From: Oscillibacter sp.
GTDB lineage: Bacteria; Bacillota; Clostridia; Oscillospirales; Oscillospiraceae
DNA length: 64,000 bases
Assembly (NCBI GenBank): GCA_022791875.1
Contig: JAAVZX010000019.1
Span: forward strand, 62,001-126,000
Reading direction: 5' to 3'
Shown here piece after piece: positions 1-8,626 of the stretch. How positions within the stretch are numbered: position 1 is the first letter of the stretch; the number at the start of each line of letters is the position of its first letter. Under the pieces are notes generated by a model that searched no databases, was not told where the DNA came from, and worked only from the letters and a program-made list of their open reading frames with translations. Both the position numbers and the translations under genes were made by a program.

Positions 1-819
1 TCTGCCACCCCCATCCCCCGCACGCTGGCTCTGATTCTCTACCGCGACCTGGACGTATCCATTATCGACCAGCTCCCCCCGGGCCGCAGGCCCGTGGAAA
101 CCTACGCCGTCCCCAGCAGCTACCACCCCCGCGTCTACAAGTTCATCCGCAAGCTGGCCGCGGAGGGCCGTCAGGCGTATATCGTCTGCTCCCAGGTCAC
201 GGAGAACGAGGAACAGCCGGACGAGCGCAAGGCCGTCACAAAGTACGCGAAAACCTTGCAGGAGAAGGTCTTCCCGGATCTAAAGGTTGCCTTTGTCCAC
301 GGCAAGATGAAGCCCAAGGAAAAGGACGCCGTCATGACCGCCTTCGCCGCTCACGAGACGGACATTCTCGTCTCCACCACCGTGATTGAAGTCGGCGTCG
401 ACGTCCCAAACGCCGCCGTCATGGTCGTCGAAGACGCCGACCGCTTCGGCCTCAGCCAGCTCCACCAGCTCCGCGGCCGCGTCGGACGGGGCAAACACCA
501 ATCCTACTGCATCCTGATTTCCGACAACAAAAACGAAGAGACCCGCCAGCGCCTCCACGTCATGGCAAAAACGGCAGACGGCTTCAAAATTGCGGAAGAA
601 GACCTGCGCCTCCGGGGCCCTGGCGATTTCTTCGGGCAGCGCCAGCACGGCCTCCCCGGCCTCAAAATCGCCGACCTCGGCTGCGACACAAAGCTCCTCC
701 AGGACGCCCAGACCGCCGCTGAGGACCTCCTTGCCCGTGACCCGGACCTGGAGAGCTGCCCCGCCGTGTCCGGACGGATGACGCAGCTCTTTACGCAGGC
801 TGAGGGTGCGCTGAATTGA
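1..819 (+). CDS. recG: ATP-dependent DNA helicase RecG, C-terminal part (5' end outside window)
   Basis: The reading frame is open from base 1 and enters the window in helicase motif III (SATPIPRTLAL). About 272 residues remain, covering the second RecA-like lobe and the C-terminal wedge-contacting tail. Motif V (STTVIEVGVDVPNA) and motif VI (QLHQLRGRVGRG) are intact, followed by the RecG-typical segment LRGPGDFFGQRQHGLP. RecG is a superfamily 2 helicase that reverses stalled replication forks and branch-migrates Holliday junctions. The gene ends in TGA, and a family A repeat begins 6 bases later on the same strand. The N-terminal wedge domain cannot be judged because it lies outside the window. 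Confidence 0.97.
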   Translation, partial: SATPIPRTLALILYRDLDVSIIDQLPPGRRPVETYAVPSSYHPRVYKFIRKLAAEGRQAYIVCSQVTENEEQPDERKAVTKYAKTLQEKVFPDLKVAFVHGKMKPKEKDAVMTAFAAHETDILVSTTVIEVGVDVPNAAVMVVEDADRFGLSQLHQLRGRVGRGKHQSYCILISDNKNEETRQRLHVMAKTADGFKIAEEDLRLRGPGDFFGQRQHGLPGLKIADLGCDTKLLQDAQTAAEDLLARDPDLESCPAVSGRMTQLFTQAEGALN

Positions 820-825
820 GCAGGC

Positions 826-923
826 GTGCCTCCGGCGGGCGGGGGGCCTCCGGCGGCCAGAGGGCTTTGCCCTCTGGACTCCCACCAGGGAGGCGTGCGC
901 CTCCCTGGACCCTGGCAGATCAC
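826..923 (+). repeat. Family A hairpin repeat, copy 1
   Basis: It starts with GCCTCCGGCGG and contains two near-perfect palindromes: CCAGAGGGC/GCCCTCTGG (857-877) and CCAGGGAGGC/GCCTCCCTGG (885-908). It ends with the family hallmark CCTGGCAGATCA. It lies directly 3' of recG in the sense orientation. Ten further copies occur in the window. Confidence 0.9.
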
Positions 924-992
924 TCCTTTTGAGGGGCCTCTGCTTCTTTCATTTCGGTTTCTTTTTGTCCCAATTCTGCTTCATGTTCCCAG

Positions 993-1055
993 TAAAATTC
1001 AGTGGATGAATATACCGCATTATACAAAAATGATTTTGAATCAGGTGGATATTAA
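993..1055 (+). pseudogene. 3' remnant of an unidentified AT-rich gene
   Basis: After an in-frame TAA at 993-995 the frame reads NSVDEYTALYKNDFESGGY and stops with TAA at 1053-1055, immediately before the GTG of the DUF3781 remnant. The composition is low in GC, unlike recG and ilvD, and matches the following pseudogene. This looks like the tail of a gene once coupled to DUF3781. The fragment is too short to assign to a family, so this is an inference from composition and tight junction. Confidence 0.35.
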
Positions 1056-1272
1056 GTGAATCTTTTAATTGAAAACATTGATAAACTTCATACAACAGAG
1101 CTAGGTATCAAGCGAATAAAAGGGAACTGCCAAATAGAAACAGATGATGTTGTCCATTGGAGTAAAGTACAAAATTTAGATGAAACCGCCAAAATTGAAA
1201 GAATCGGAAAAAATTGGTACGTAGAACGCACACAGTTATACAATTATCACTGCACATAAGGTTAAGACATAA
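1056..1272 (+). pseudogene. DUF3781-family gene, frameshifted with a small internal deletion
   Basis: From a GTG start the frame reads a DUF3781-like protein: HTTELGIKRIKGN, then TDDVVHWSK, then KIERIGKNWYV, in 67 codons ending at 1259. The expected C-terminal segment of the family, AHSYTIITAHK, is present but in another frame (codons 1228-1260, stop TAA 1270-1272). About 8-10 codons that normally join the two blocks (a stretch resembling CVITVN in relatives as I recall them) are missing, and the remaining bases shift the frame. The function of DUF3781 is unknown. The AT-rich composition and inactivation suggest a decaying acquired gene. From 1273 to the ilvD ribosome site I see no gene, only a weak promoter-like pair (TTGCAT 1390, CAGAAT 1413). 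Confidence 0.75.
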
Positions 1273-1471
1273 TCTGCTCAATTTAAGCTGTGGATTTTTA
1301 TACACAAAAACGATAGTTAAGGTATTGGGAACACAAAAGCGAATTGGGAGTTCTTTTTGTGGGTTTTTCTCTACTCACCAAAATAATGGTTGCATCCTGG
1401 ACGAAAATATGACAGAATAGAGACAGCGCATGTTTACTTTACGGCATCACTGTGATTTGAGGAGGCATTTT

Positions 1472-3154
1472 ATGGAACGCAGCGTCAAAATTCTGCAAGG
1501 CATCGACAACCAGTATTACCGCGCAACCCTGAAATCCATGGGCTTCACCACCGAGGACCTCAAGAGGCCCGTCATCGGCATCGCCAACGCCTGGAGTGAG
1601 TGTGTCCCCGGACACTTCAACCTCCGCCAGGTCGCCCAGCGCGTCCGGGACGGCGTCTACCGCGCCGGAGGCACCCCCATCGAGTTCGGCGTCATCGGCG
1701 GCTGCGACGGCATGGGCCAGGGCCACGACGGGATGCACTACATCCTCCCCTCCCGGGAGCTCATCGCCAACTCCATCGAATCCATGGCCCAGATCAACCT
1801 CTTCGACGGTCTGGTCCTCCTGGGCTCCTGCGACAAAATCGTCCCCGGTATGCTCATGGCCGCGGCGCGGCTGGACATCCCCTGCATCTTCCTCCCCGGC
1901 GGTCCCATGGACGGCGGCGTGGTCTTCGACGGGCGGCAGTCCGACCAGACCTCCAGCGCCGAGGCCCTGGGTATGCTCTCCGCCGGTAAGATCACCGAGG
2001 AAGAGTACGTCTCCCTGGAGGATACCTCCTGCCCCAGCTGTGGCTCCTGCTCCTACCTGGGCACCGCCAATACCATGTGCGCCCTGGCCGAGGCTCTGGG
2101 CATGACCCTCCCCGACGGCGGCCTGGCCCCCGCCACCTCCGCCGCACGCCTCATGAAGGGCGAGGAAACCGGCATCAAGATCATGGAGCTGGTGGAAAAG
2201 GGCGTCACCGCCCGGAAGGTCCTCACCAACGGGGCCATCCGCAACGCCATCAAAGCCTGCCTCGCCATGAGCGGCTCCACCAACGCCGTCATGCACCTGA
2301 CCGCCATCGCCCACGAGGCGGAGCTGGACATCAAGGTCCTGGAGGAGTTCGACGCCCTCTCCCGCACTACGCCGCAGATTGCGAAGATGAACCCCGCCTG
2401 CAAGTACAATGTGATTGACTTCCACCGGGACGGCGGCGTCCCCCGCCTGATGGAGAACCTGCAATCCATCCTGGAAACCGACGTCATGACCGTCACCGCC
2501 CACACCCTGGCGGAGAACATCGCCTCCCACAAGTATCTCTACCCCGCCACGGGGCTGGTGGTCCACACCATGGACGCTCCCTTCGGCTACACCGGCGGCG
2601 TGGCGGTCCTCCGGGGCAACCTGGCCCCCGACACGGGCATCACGAAGCCCGGCGCGTTCGACAAGAGCCTCTACCACTTCGAGGGCGAGGCCATCTGCTT
2701 CGACTCCGAGGAAGCCGCTGAGGAAGCCATTCTCGCGGGCAAGGTCCACGACGGCCACGTGGTTGTCATCCGCTACGAGGGGCCCAAGGGCGGACCGGGT
2801 ATGCGGGAGATGTTCAAGGCCATGAAGTACCTCTATGGCCGCGGGCTGGCCCTCACCACCGCCCTCATCACCGACGGCCGCTTCTCCGGCACCAACAACG
2901 GCTGCTTCGTCGGCCACATCTCCCCCGAAGCCGCCGAGGGCGGCCCCATCGCCATCGTCCACGACGGCGACCGCATCATGATCGATGTGGACAAGCGGCA
3001 GTTGGAGCTGATGGTGCCCCAGGAGGAGATCGAGGCCCGTCTGAAAGAGTGGAAGCGTCCCGAGCCCAAGTTCAAGAAGGGCTGGCTGGGCCTCTATTGC
3101 AAGATTGCCGCCTCCGGCTCCGAGGGCGCGATCCTCAAGTACGACAACCTGTAA
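1472..3154 (+). CDS. ilvD: Dihydroxy-acid dehydratase
   Basis: IlvD dehydrates 2,3-dihydroxy-3-methylbutanoate and its methylpentanoate homologue in valine, leucine and isoleucine synthesis, using an Fe-S cluster. The ATG at 1472 follows GAGGAGG (about 1458) and gives 560 residues, normal for the family; an in-frame ATG at 1430 lacks a ribosome site. Motifs include CDKIVPGM (C120), CPSCGSCSYLGTANTM (around 187-202, with cluster Cys), KGGPGMREM and GRFSGTNNGCFVGHISPEA. No other ilv/leu genes are nearby and no T-box leader is visible. Sugar-acid dehydratases share the fold, but the GGPGMREM block fits IlvD. A terminator follows directly, so it is probably monocistronic. Confidence 0.95.
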   Translation: MERSVKILQGIDNQYYRATLKSMGFTTEDLKRPVIGIANAWSECVPGHFNLRQVAQRVRDGVYRAGGTPIEFGVIGGCDGMGQGHDGMHYILPSRELIANSIESMAQINLFDGLVLLGSCDKIVPGMLMAAARLDIPCIFLPGGPMDGGVVFDGRQSDQTSSAEALGMLSAGKITEEEYVSLEDTSCPSCGSCSYLGTANTMCALAEALGMTLPDGGLAPATSAARLMKGEETGIKIMELVEKGVTARKVLTNGAIRNAIKACLAMSGSTNAVMHLTAIAHEAELDIKVLEEFDALSRTTPQIAKMNPACKYNVIDFHRDGGVPRLMENLQSILETDVMTVTAHTLAENIASHKYLYPATGLVVHTMDAPFGYTGGVAVLRGNLAPDTGITKPGAFDKSLYHFEGEAICFDSEEAAEEAILAGKVHDGHVVVIRYEGPKGGPGMREMFKAMKYLYGRGLALTTALITDGRFSGTNNGCFVGHISPEAAEGGPIAIVHDGDRIMIDVDKRQLELMVPQEEIEARLKEWKRPEPKFKKGWLGLYCKIAASGSEGAILKYDNL

Positions 3155-3173
3155 GCTGGTTTCCCTTGACAGT

Positions 3174-3210
3174 AAAAAGCACCTCCGGTTTCTTGACCGG
3201 GGTGCTTTTC
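3174..3210. terminator. Bidirectional rho-independent terminator between ilvD and the COG4100 lyase
   Basis: AAAAGCACCTCCGGT (3175-3189) pairs with ACCGGGGTGCTTTT (3196-3209) across a 6-base loop. U-runs on both strands suit the two converging genes. Confidence 0.85.
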
Positions 3211-3261
3211 TGTGCGGTTAAACTGCTTTACAGGGGTTGCGGTGCAGTTGTTTTACGGAAT

Positions 3262-4545
3262 TTATGGCGGTTTGACAATGCCGGCCTCTACCAGCTTTTG
3301 CAGGCTCATGAGAATGCCCAGCTTTGCGTGATACCAGGTCAGACCGCCCTGGAAGTAGACGGCGTATGGGGGGCGGATGGGGCCGTCGGCGGACAGCTCG
3401 ATGCTGCTTCCCTGGACGAAGGCCCCCGCCGCCATGATCACGTCGCTGTCGTAGCCCGGCATGGCCCAGGGCTCCGGGGTCACGTAGCTGTCCACCGGCG
3501 CGGCGGCTTGAATGCCCTTGCAGAATGCTACCATGGCCTCCCGGCTCCCCAGGGTCACGGCCTGGATGATGTCGTGGCGGTCCTCAGAGGCGTTGGGGAC
3601 GCAGGGGAAGCCTAAGCCCTCGTAAATATTCGCGGCGAAAACTGAGCCTTTCAGAGCACCCGCCGTCACCGTGGGGGCCAGGAACAGGCCCTGGTAGAAT
3701 GCGGGCATCAGGCCCAGGTTCGCGCCTACCTCCTGGCCTAAGCCGGGGGCCGAGAGGCGGTAGGCACAGCGCTCTACACACTCCTGCGTGCCACAGATGT
3801 AGCCGCCGATGGGGGCCAGACCGCCGCCGGGGTTCTTGATCAGGCTTCCTACTACCATGTCCGCCCCCAAGTCCGAGGGCTCCAGAGGCTCTACAAACTC
3901 GCCGTAGCAGTTGTCCACCATCACCTTCACGTCCGGCTTCACGCTCTTGCAGAACGCGATCAGCTCGCCGATCTGGGCCACGGAAAAGCTGGGGCGGGTG
4001 GCGTAGCCCTTGGAGCGCTGGATCGTGATCAGCTTCGTGCGCTCGTTGATGGAGGCGCGGATGGCGGGATAGTCGAAGCCACCGTCGGACAGGAGGTCCG
4101 CCTGGGCGTAGGTGACGCCGTATTCTCTCAGGGAACACTTGCTTTCCCGTATGCCGATCACTTCCTCCAGGGTGTCGTAGGGCGCGCCGACGGGGGAGAG
4201 CAGCTCGTCTCCCGGCAGGAGGTTCGCGGACAGGGCTACAGTCAGAGCGTGGGTGCCGCAGGTGATTTGCGGGCGGACCAGGGCCGCTTCCGTGTGGAAG
4301 ACGGCGGCGTAGACGCGCTCCAGGGTGTCGCGGCCCTCGTCGTTGTAGCCGTAGCCGGTGGTGGCGGCGAAGTGGGTGGCGTTGACGCGGTTTTGCTGCA
4401 TGGCGGACAGGACCTTCGCCTGGTTATATTCCGCTGTTTGGTCGATGGACTTGAAGCGGGCTTCCAGATTTGTTAGCACTTTCTCGCCGTAGGCGTAGAC
4501 CGCTTCGCTTACGCCCAGCGTTTCATACATTTTTTCTAATTCCAT
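3262..4545 (-). CDS. PLP-dependent lyase, aluminium-resistance/methionine gamma-lyase-like (COG4100)
   Basis: This 427-residue protein belongs to the cystathionine beta-lyase-like family often annotated as aluminium resistance protein or methionine gamma-lyase family protein. The PLP-binding lysine is most likely in VVGSLIKNPGGG (near residue 240), preceded by MVDNCYGEF (Asp contacting the pyridine nitrogen). Other family blocks are THFAATTGYGYNDEGR and RPQITCGTHAL. The true substrate is not established by sequence; a Cys/Met C-S lyase role is inferred. It converges on ilvD. In Clostridia this family often sits near miaA/hfq, which are absent here. Start ATG at 4545 has GAAGGGAAGAG upstream. 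Confidence 0.88.
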   Translation of the reverse strand: MELEKMYETLGVSEAVYAYGEKVLTNLEARFKSIDQTAEYNQAKVLSAMQQNRVNATHFAATTGYGYNDEGRDTLERVYAAVFHTEAALVRPQITCGTHALTVALSANLLPGDELLSPVGAPYDTLEEVIGIRESKCSLREYGVTYAQADLLSDGGFDYPAIRASINERTKLITIQRSKGYATRPSFSVAQIGELIAFCKSVKPDVKVMVDNCYGEFVEPLEPSDLGADMVVGSLIKNPGGGLAPIGGYICGTQECVERCAYRLSAPGLGQEVGANLGLMPAFYQGLFLAPTVTAGALKGSVFAANIYEGLGFPCVPNASEDRHDIIQAVTLGSREAMVAFCKGIQAAAPVDSYVTPEPWAMPGYDSDVIMAAGAFVQGSSIELSADGPIRPPYAVYFQGGLTWYHAKLGILMSLQKLVEAGIVKPP

Positions 4546-4672
4546 GGGCCTCTTCCCTTCTCTTGTTCAGTCAGTTTCGGATTATACCACATCCGGCGGG
4601 AATAGAACAGTCCTTTTCTTACAAAAATTATCGTATCCGGTCGCACGTTTGAGGCGTTTTCAAACCTGCGGG

Positions 4673-4809
4673 CAGGGGCCGCCGAAGGCGGCGGCCCCTA
4701 CGGATACGTTTACCGTGGTTCCACCCGTAGGGGCGGGCGCCCTCGCCCGCCCGTCCTTCGCAACCTCCAGGGTCACGGGAGACAGATGGACACAGAGGCC
4801 CGCCCCTAC
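4673..4809. repeat. Family C repeat, copy 1 (hairpin plus element with 12-bp inverted ends)
   Basis: The first part is a hairpin, GGGGCCGCC/GGCGGCCCC (4675-4698). The second part, 4727-4809, is bounded by perfect inverted ends GTAGGGGCGGGC and GCCCGCCCCTAC, giving an 83-bp MITE-like unit with no coding potential. The right end (CACAGAGGCCCGCCCCTACA) recurs exactly at the end of copy 2 near 26332. It fills the 5' region of the padR operon, just upstream of the promoter. Confidence 0.7.
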
Positions 4810-4819
4810 ATTTTCCCTC

Positions 4820-4869
4820 TTGACATACCTCGAATATCTATGTATACTATACCTAGAATCTCGATGTAT
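4820..4869 (+). promoter_or_regulatory. padR operon promoter with two tandem operator-like repeats
   Basis: A consensus promoter TTGACA (4820-4825), 17-base spacer, TATACT (4843-4848) drives padR. Two 21-bp direct repeats, 4825-4845 and 4849-4869, match at 18 of 21 positions with a 24-bp period. Both start ATACCT, carry GAAT in the middle and end ATGTAT, so each also has ATAC/GTAT dyad ends. The first covers the spacer and -10, the second the initiation region. This placement is what autorepression by the encoded PadR would need. Confidence 0.8.
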
Positions 4870-4882
4870 GGAGGAGGCCTTT

Positions 4883-5221
4883 ATGAAAAAGAAAACCATG
4901 GAGCATACCCAGTTGCTGGTCCTCTCCCTGCTGGCGGGGGAGGATATGTATGGGTATCAAATGATCGTCGAGCTGGCGCGGCGGTCCAACCATACCTTCG
5001 ACATGAAGGAGGGCACCCTTTACCCTGTGCTCCACGCGCTGGAGAAGGCGGGGTACGTGGAGGCGTACCAGCAGGAGGCTCCCACCGGGCGGACGCGGAA
5101 GTATTACCACCTGACCCGGAAGGGGGGCTCCGCCCTCCGGACGGAACGTGAGGAGTGGCGGCGGTACTCCGGGGCCGTGAACGCGGTGCTGGAGGCCAGC
5201 CTGGGGCTGGGGACGGCGTGA
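4883..5221 (+). CDS. PadR-family transcriptional regulator
   Basis: A 112-residue winged-helix protein with the PadR N-terminal domain: LLVLSLLAGEDMYGYQMIVEL (first helix and wing region, residues about 9-29), then MKEGTLYPVLHALEKAGYV (recognition helix) and GRTRKYYHLTRKG (wing). ATG at 4883 is preceded by GGAGGAGG. PadR proteins normally repress a linked membrane or efflux operon and their own gene. Here the following gene starts 5 bases after the stop. The promoter carries tandem repeats that fit autoregulation. The short length is typical of PadR subfamily 2, which has only a short dimerisation helix. Confidence 0.92.
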   Translation: MKKKTMEHTQLLVLSLLAGEDMYGYQMIVELARRSNHTFDMKEGTLYPVLHALEKAGYVEAYQQEAPTGRTRKYYHLTRKGGSALRTEREEWRRYSGAVNAVLEASLGLGTA

Positions 5222-5225
5222 GCGT

Positions 5226-5978
5226 ATGGACAGAAAGGAGTTTACCGGGCAGGTGCTGGCGCAGCTCCGCCGCCTGACGCCGGAGGAACAGGACGCCGTG
5301 CGCAGAGAGCTGGAGGACCATATGGAGGACCGGATCGAGGGGCTTCTGGAGCTGGGGTGGTCCCCCGAGACGGCCGAGGAACGGACCCTCGCCGCTATGG
5401 GGGCCCCGGAGGAAATCGGGCGGGAGCTGGATAAGCAGTACCCTCCCGGCTGGCTCTGGCTGGGGCGGGCCGCGTTTTTGCTGACAACGGTGATGTGTAT
5501 TTTCGCGGTGCTGTCTCTTGGTGTCTGGGGCTTTGCGATTGACAGCATTACGGCGCGGTTCTTCCCGCCGGTTACCGAAACCCTGAATAAAACGGAGGCT
5601 TCCATGCCTTTGAATATCCGGATTCCGGTGGGAAACGATATTCTGCGGGTGTGCCAAATCAGTGTTGGCTGGGATGGAAAGCGGGTGGATCAGGTGGCGG
5701 AGGTGTCGCTTTGTTCCTATGATCGGATTCCTGGGGGCATAGTAGCTAGTCAGGTTCTGGGCCGTGTTTTGCTGAGAAACCAGCGGGGCGAAACGCGATG
5801 GAATGACGATGTCAGATTTTCCATGGGAACCATCAGCGGAGGCGGGCACGCGAAGTGTCAGTATGGGAGCGCCATCATACCAATCCAGCCGGGGGACACT
5901 TATGTTACTCTCGAATATGACTACCTTGGAGAGTCCTTCTTTATTGAACTGCCCTTGCCGGAGGAGGTGGCACCGTGA
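5226..5978 (+). CDS. HAAS/permease-prefix-domain membrane protein
   Basis: The first 75 residues form the helical HAAS (DUF1700-like, permease prefix domain 1) module commonly encoded after PadR genes: ELEDHMEDRIEGLLELGWSPETAEERTLAAMGAPEEIGREL. A transmembrane helix follows at about residues 78-103 (WLGRAAFLLTTVMCIFAVLS). The remaining 145 residues are extracytoplasmic, beta-rich by appearance and not recognised. There is no ABC or permease domain, so this is a stand-alone sensor-like member. It overlaps the next gene by 4 bases (GTGA). Role inferred: signal-sensing partner of the PadR regulator. Confidence 0.75.
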   Translation: MDRKEFTGQVLAQLRRLTPEEQDAVRRELEDHMEDRIEGLLELGWSPETAEERTLAAMGAPEEIGRELDKQYPPGWLWLGRAAFLLTTVMCIFAVLSLGVWGFAIDSITARFFPPVTETLNKTEASMPLNIRIPVGNDILRVCQISVGWDGKRVDQVAEVSLCSYDRIPGGIVASQVLGRVLLRNQRGETRWNDDVRFSMGTISGGGHAKCQYGSAIIPIQPGDTYVTLEYDYLGESFFIELPLPEEVAP

Positions 5979-6655
5979 AAAAGAAAGAAAGCGTCGTCAA
6001 GCTGCTGTCCCGGCGGCGATTGGCGGTGCGGCGGATTCTGATTGCGTCGGCAGTTTATGTGCTGATTACGTATTTTGTAGGTTTTGGGATACTTTTTCCC
6101 AGGCAGAGCTTATATATGAATGAAGAGCTGATGGGGACAGGACGCACCCACGTTATTGCGCGGTATACGGCTCCAGAGATTTATAAAACCCTTCAAATTT
6201 ATTTCAGTGAAAACGAACATGTTACCATGCTCAGCGGGACACATCTGACCTATCTGGGTTGGATGAATGCTTTCGGGGTTCCGGTGGACTGTTCTAAGGA
6301 AGCGCCGATGTATGCGGGCCAATGGTGGCTTTACCGTCAGGATAAGGGTTATGTTCTTTATATTTTCGGGAGAGTAGATGATCCGGAAATAGCCTATGTG
6401 GAGGTTGAGATGCAGTATGAAGCGCCTCCGCCTCCCGGGGGGCAGGGGTCCTACCGTCTGACTACGCATACGGTTTCCAGCCAGCGGTCTGAATGGATAG
6501 AGAAGAACGGGCGAAGCTACTTTTTGATCCGAGAATTACCAGAAGAATGGCCCTACGAGTTCAGCATCTACCCTGCTGTAGTTGGCTATAACGCAGATGG
6601 CACAGAAGTTATCCGCTTGGAGGATATTGAAGGAGCATCGTCCTATTATGGATAA
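5975..6655 (+). CDS. Single-pass membrane protein of unknown function in the PadR operon
   Basis: A GTG start overlaps the upstream stop codon (GTGA), indicating translational coupling. The 226-residue product has a basic N-terminus (KLLSRRRLAVRR) and one membrane helix (ILIASAVYVLITYFVGFGIL, about residues 21-40). An extracytoplasmic region of about 185 residues is rich in Tyr and Trp. I recognise no domain. The topology mirrors the preceding gene product, so the two may form a surface complex. Local composition is less GC-rich than the flanking housekeeping genes. It is the last gene before the 6661 hairpin. Confidence 0.7.
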   Translation: MKKKESVVKLLSRRRLAVRRILIASAVYVLITYFVGFGILFPRQSLYMNEELMGTGRTHVIARYTAPEIYKTLQIYFSENEHVTMLSGTHLTYLGWMNAFGVPVDCSKEAPMYAGQWWLYRQDKGYVLYIFGRVDDPEIAYVEVEMQYEAPPPPGGQGSYRLTTHTVSSQRSEWIEKNGRSYFLIRELPEEWPYEFSIYPAVVGYNADGTEVIRLEDIEGASSYYG

Positions 6656-6660
6656 AATCT

Positions 6661-6801
6661 GTGGGACATACCCGAACGGGTATGTCCCACTTTCTGCGCA
6701 CTATGTTACCGTGTGACAGGCTTTAACGCCCTTTGCACCATAGAGCGGTATTAAAAAGTTCTTTTTTTCGGTTCCTTTTTTTCTTTCAAGAAAAAAAGGA
6801 A
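6661..6801. repeat. Family B two-hairpin element, copy 1 (3' of fhs); also terminates the padR operon
   Basis: Read from fhs (minus strand), the first hairpin at 6801-6765 has GGTTCC/GGAACC-type ends with T- and A-rich arms around TTTCAAG. After AACTTTTTAATACC comes spacer, then a perfect 14-bp hairpin at 6661-6690 (GTGGGACATACCCG/CGGGTATGTCCCAC). On the plus strand that second hairpin is followed by TTTCT and can end the padR transcript. Confidence 0.85.
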
Positions 6802-6813
6802 CAACCCCCCGCG

Positions 6814-8487
6814 TCAGAACAGCCCCGTAATCCTCCCGTTCTCGTCGACGTCGATTTTCTCGGCGGCGGGGACCTTGGGGAGGCCGGGCATGGTCATGAT
6901 GTCGCCGGTGAGGGCTACGATGAAGCCGGCTCCGGCGCAGACTTTCAGGTTTCGGACGGTGACGGTGAAGTGGTCGGGGGCGCCCAGGAGGGCGGCGTTG
7001 TCGGTGAAGCTGTACTGGGTCTTTGCCATGCAGATGGGGAGATTGGCAAAGCCGAGGGCCGTCAGCTCGTCGGCCTGCTTTTTGGCGGCGGGGGTCAGGA
7101 GGACGGCGTCGCCGCGGTAGACGTTCTTGACGATGGCTTCCAGCTTGGCTTCGATGGGGGCTTCCAGGTCGTAGGAGAAGCGGAAGCCGTTGGGGGCTTC
7201 GCAGAGGCGAATTACTTCCTTTGCCAGGGCTTCGCCGCCTGCGCCGCCTTTCGCCCAGACTTCGCTCAGGGCCGCGTTGACGCCCAGCTCTTTGCACTTG
7301 GCCTGTACCAGGGACAGCTCCGCTTCCGTGTCCGTGGGGAAGGCGTTGATGGCTACTACGCAGGGGAGGCCGTAGACGTTCTTGATGTTGTCTACGTGGC
7401 GGAGAAGGTTCGGGAGGCCCTTTTCCAGGGCTTCCAGATTTTCTGTGTTCAGGTCCGCTTTCGCCGCGCCGCCGTGGTGCTTTAGGGCGCGTACGGTGGC
7501 TACGATGACGACTGCGTCTGGGTGGAGATTCGCCAGGCGGCACTTGATGTCCAGGAATTTCTCCGCGCCCAGGTCCGCGCCGAAGCCTGCTTCCGTGATG
7601 GCGTAGTCGCCTAGGCCCTGGGCCAGGCGGGTGGCGGTGACGGAGTTGCAGCCGTGGGCTATGTTGGCGAAGGGTCCGCCGTGGATGAAGGCGGGGGTGC
7701 CCTCCAGGGTCTGGACCAGGTTGGGCTTCAAGGCGTCTTTCAGGAGCGCCGCCATGGCTCCCTCCGCTTTCAGGTCGTGGGCGGTGACGGGGGCACCGTT
7801 GTAGGTATAGGCTACGATGATGCGGCCCAGGCGGGCTTTCAGGTCCGGGATGTCCTGGGAGAGACAGAGGACCGCCATGACCTCGCTGGCTACGGTGATG
7901 TCGAAGCCGTCTTCGCGGGGGACGCCCTGCATCCGGCCTCCTAAGCCGTCTACGATGTTGCGGAGCTGGCGGTCGTTCATGTCCACGCAGCGCTTCCAGG
8001 TGATTTTCTTGACGTCGATGCCCAGGGCGTTGCCTTGCTGGATGTGGTTGTCCAGCATGGCGGCGAGAAGGTTGTTGGCCGCACCGATGGCGTGGAAGTC
8101 GCCGGTGAAGTGGAGGTTGATGTCCTCCATGGGGACCACCTGGGCGTAGCCGCCGCCTGCCGCACCGCCTTTCACGCCGAAGACGGGGCCCAGGGAGGGC
8201 TCGCGGAGGGCTACGACCACGTTCTTGTCCAGGCGGCGGAGGGCGTCGGCCAGGCCGACGGTGGTGGTGGTCTTGCCCTCACCGGCGGGGGTGGGGTTGA
8301 TGGCGGTCACGAGGACCAGCTTGCCGTTGGGGCTGGGATTGTCGCGGAGGATGCGGGGATCGACTTTGGCTTTGTAGTTGCCGTAGAGTTCCAGGCAGTC
8401 CGGGGCAATGCCGGCGGAGGCGGCGATTTCCGTGATGGGGCGCATGGCGCAGGACTGGGCGATTTCAATGTCAGTTTTGTATTCCAT
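6814..8487 (-). CDS. fhs: Formate-tetrahydrofolate ligase
   Basis: Fhs condenses formate and tetrahydrofolate with ATP to give 10-formyl-THF, feeding C1 metabolism or the methyl branch of the Wood-Ljungdahl pathway. The 557 residues match the family length. The nucleotide-binding loop is [14 protein letters not shown] (near residue 67), followed by [20 protein letters not shown]. Other blocks are [16 protein letters not shown] and [10 protein letters not shown]-like [15 protein letters not shown] at the C-terminus. ATG at 8487 follows GAGGGCCTT. No fchA/folD partner is in the window. A family A repeat separates it from upstream rsfS, and a family B element follows its stop by 12 bases. Confidence 0.97.
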   Translation of the reverse strand: MEYKTDIEIAQSCAMRPITEIAASAGIAPDCLELYGNYKAKVDPRILRDNPSPNGKLVLVTAINPTPAGEGKTTTTVGLADALRRLDKNVVVALREPSLGPVFGVKGGAAGGGYAQVVPMEDINLHFTGDFHAIGAANNLLAAMLDNHIQQGNALGIDVKKITWKRCVDMNDRQLRNIVDGLGGRMQGVPREDGFDITVASEVMAVLCLSQDIPDLKARLGRIIVAYTYNGAPVTAHDLKAEGAMAALLKDALKPNLVQTLEGTPAFIHGGPFANIAHGCNSVTATRLAQGLGDYAITEAGFGADLGAEKFLDIKCRLANLHPDAVVIVATVRALKHHGGAAKADLNTENLEALEKGLPNLLRHVDNIKNVYGLPCVVAINAFPTDTEAELSLVQAKCKELGVNAALSEVWAKGGAGGEALAKEVIRLCEAPNGFRFSYDLEAPIEAKLEAIVKNVYRGDAVLLTPAAKKQADELTALGFANLPICMAKTQYSFTDNAALLGAPDHFTVTVRNLKVCAGAGFIVALTGDIMTMPGLPKVPAAEKIDVDENGRITGLF

Positions 8488-8525
8488 GTAAGGCCCTCGT
8501 TTCTTCGTATTTCTATAAAAAAGGG

Positions 8526-8625
8526 TGATCTAGCGGGGTCCAGGGGAAACTGTTTCCCCTGGTGGGGTCCAGGGGCAAAGCCCCTGGCCGCCGGAGGCCC
8601 CCTCGTCCCCCGTCCCCGCGGGGGG
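8526..8625 (-). repeat. Family A hairpin repeat, copy 2
   Basis: In minus-strand sense it runs from just after the rsfS stop to TAGATCA at 8526. Stems are CCAGGGGC/GCCCCTGG and CCAGGGGAAAC/GTTTCCCCTGG. Compared with copy 1 both stems have changed sequence but remain paired. Confidence 0.88.
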
Positions 8626-8626
8626 A

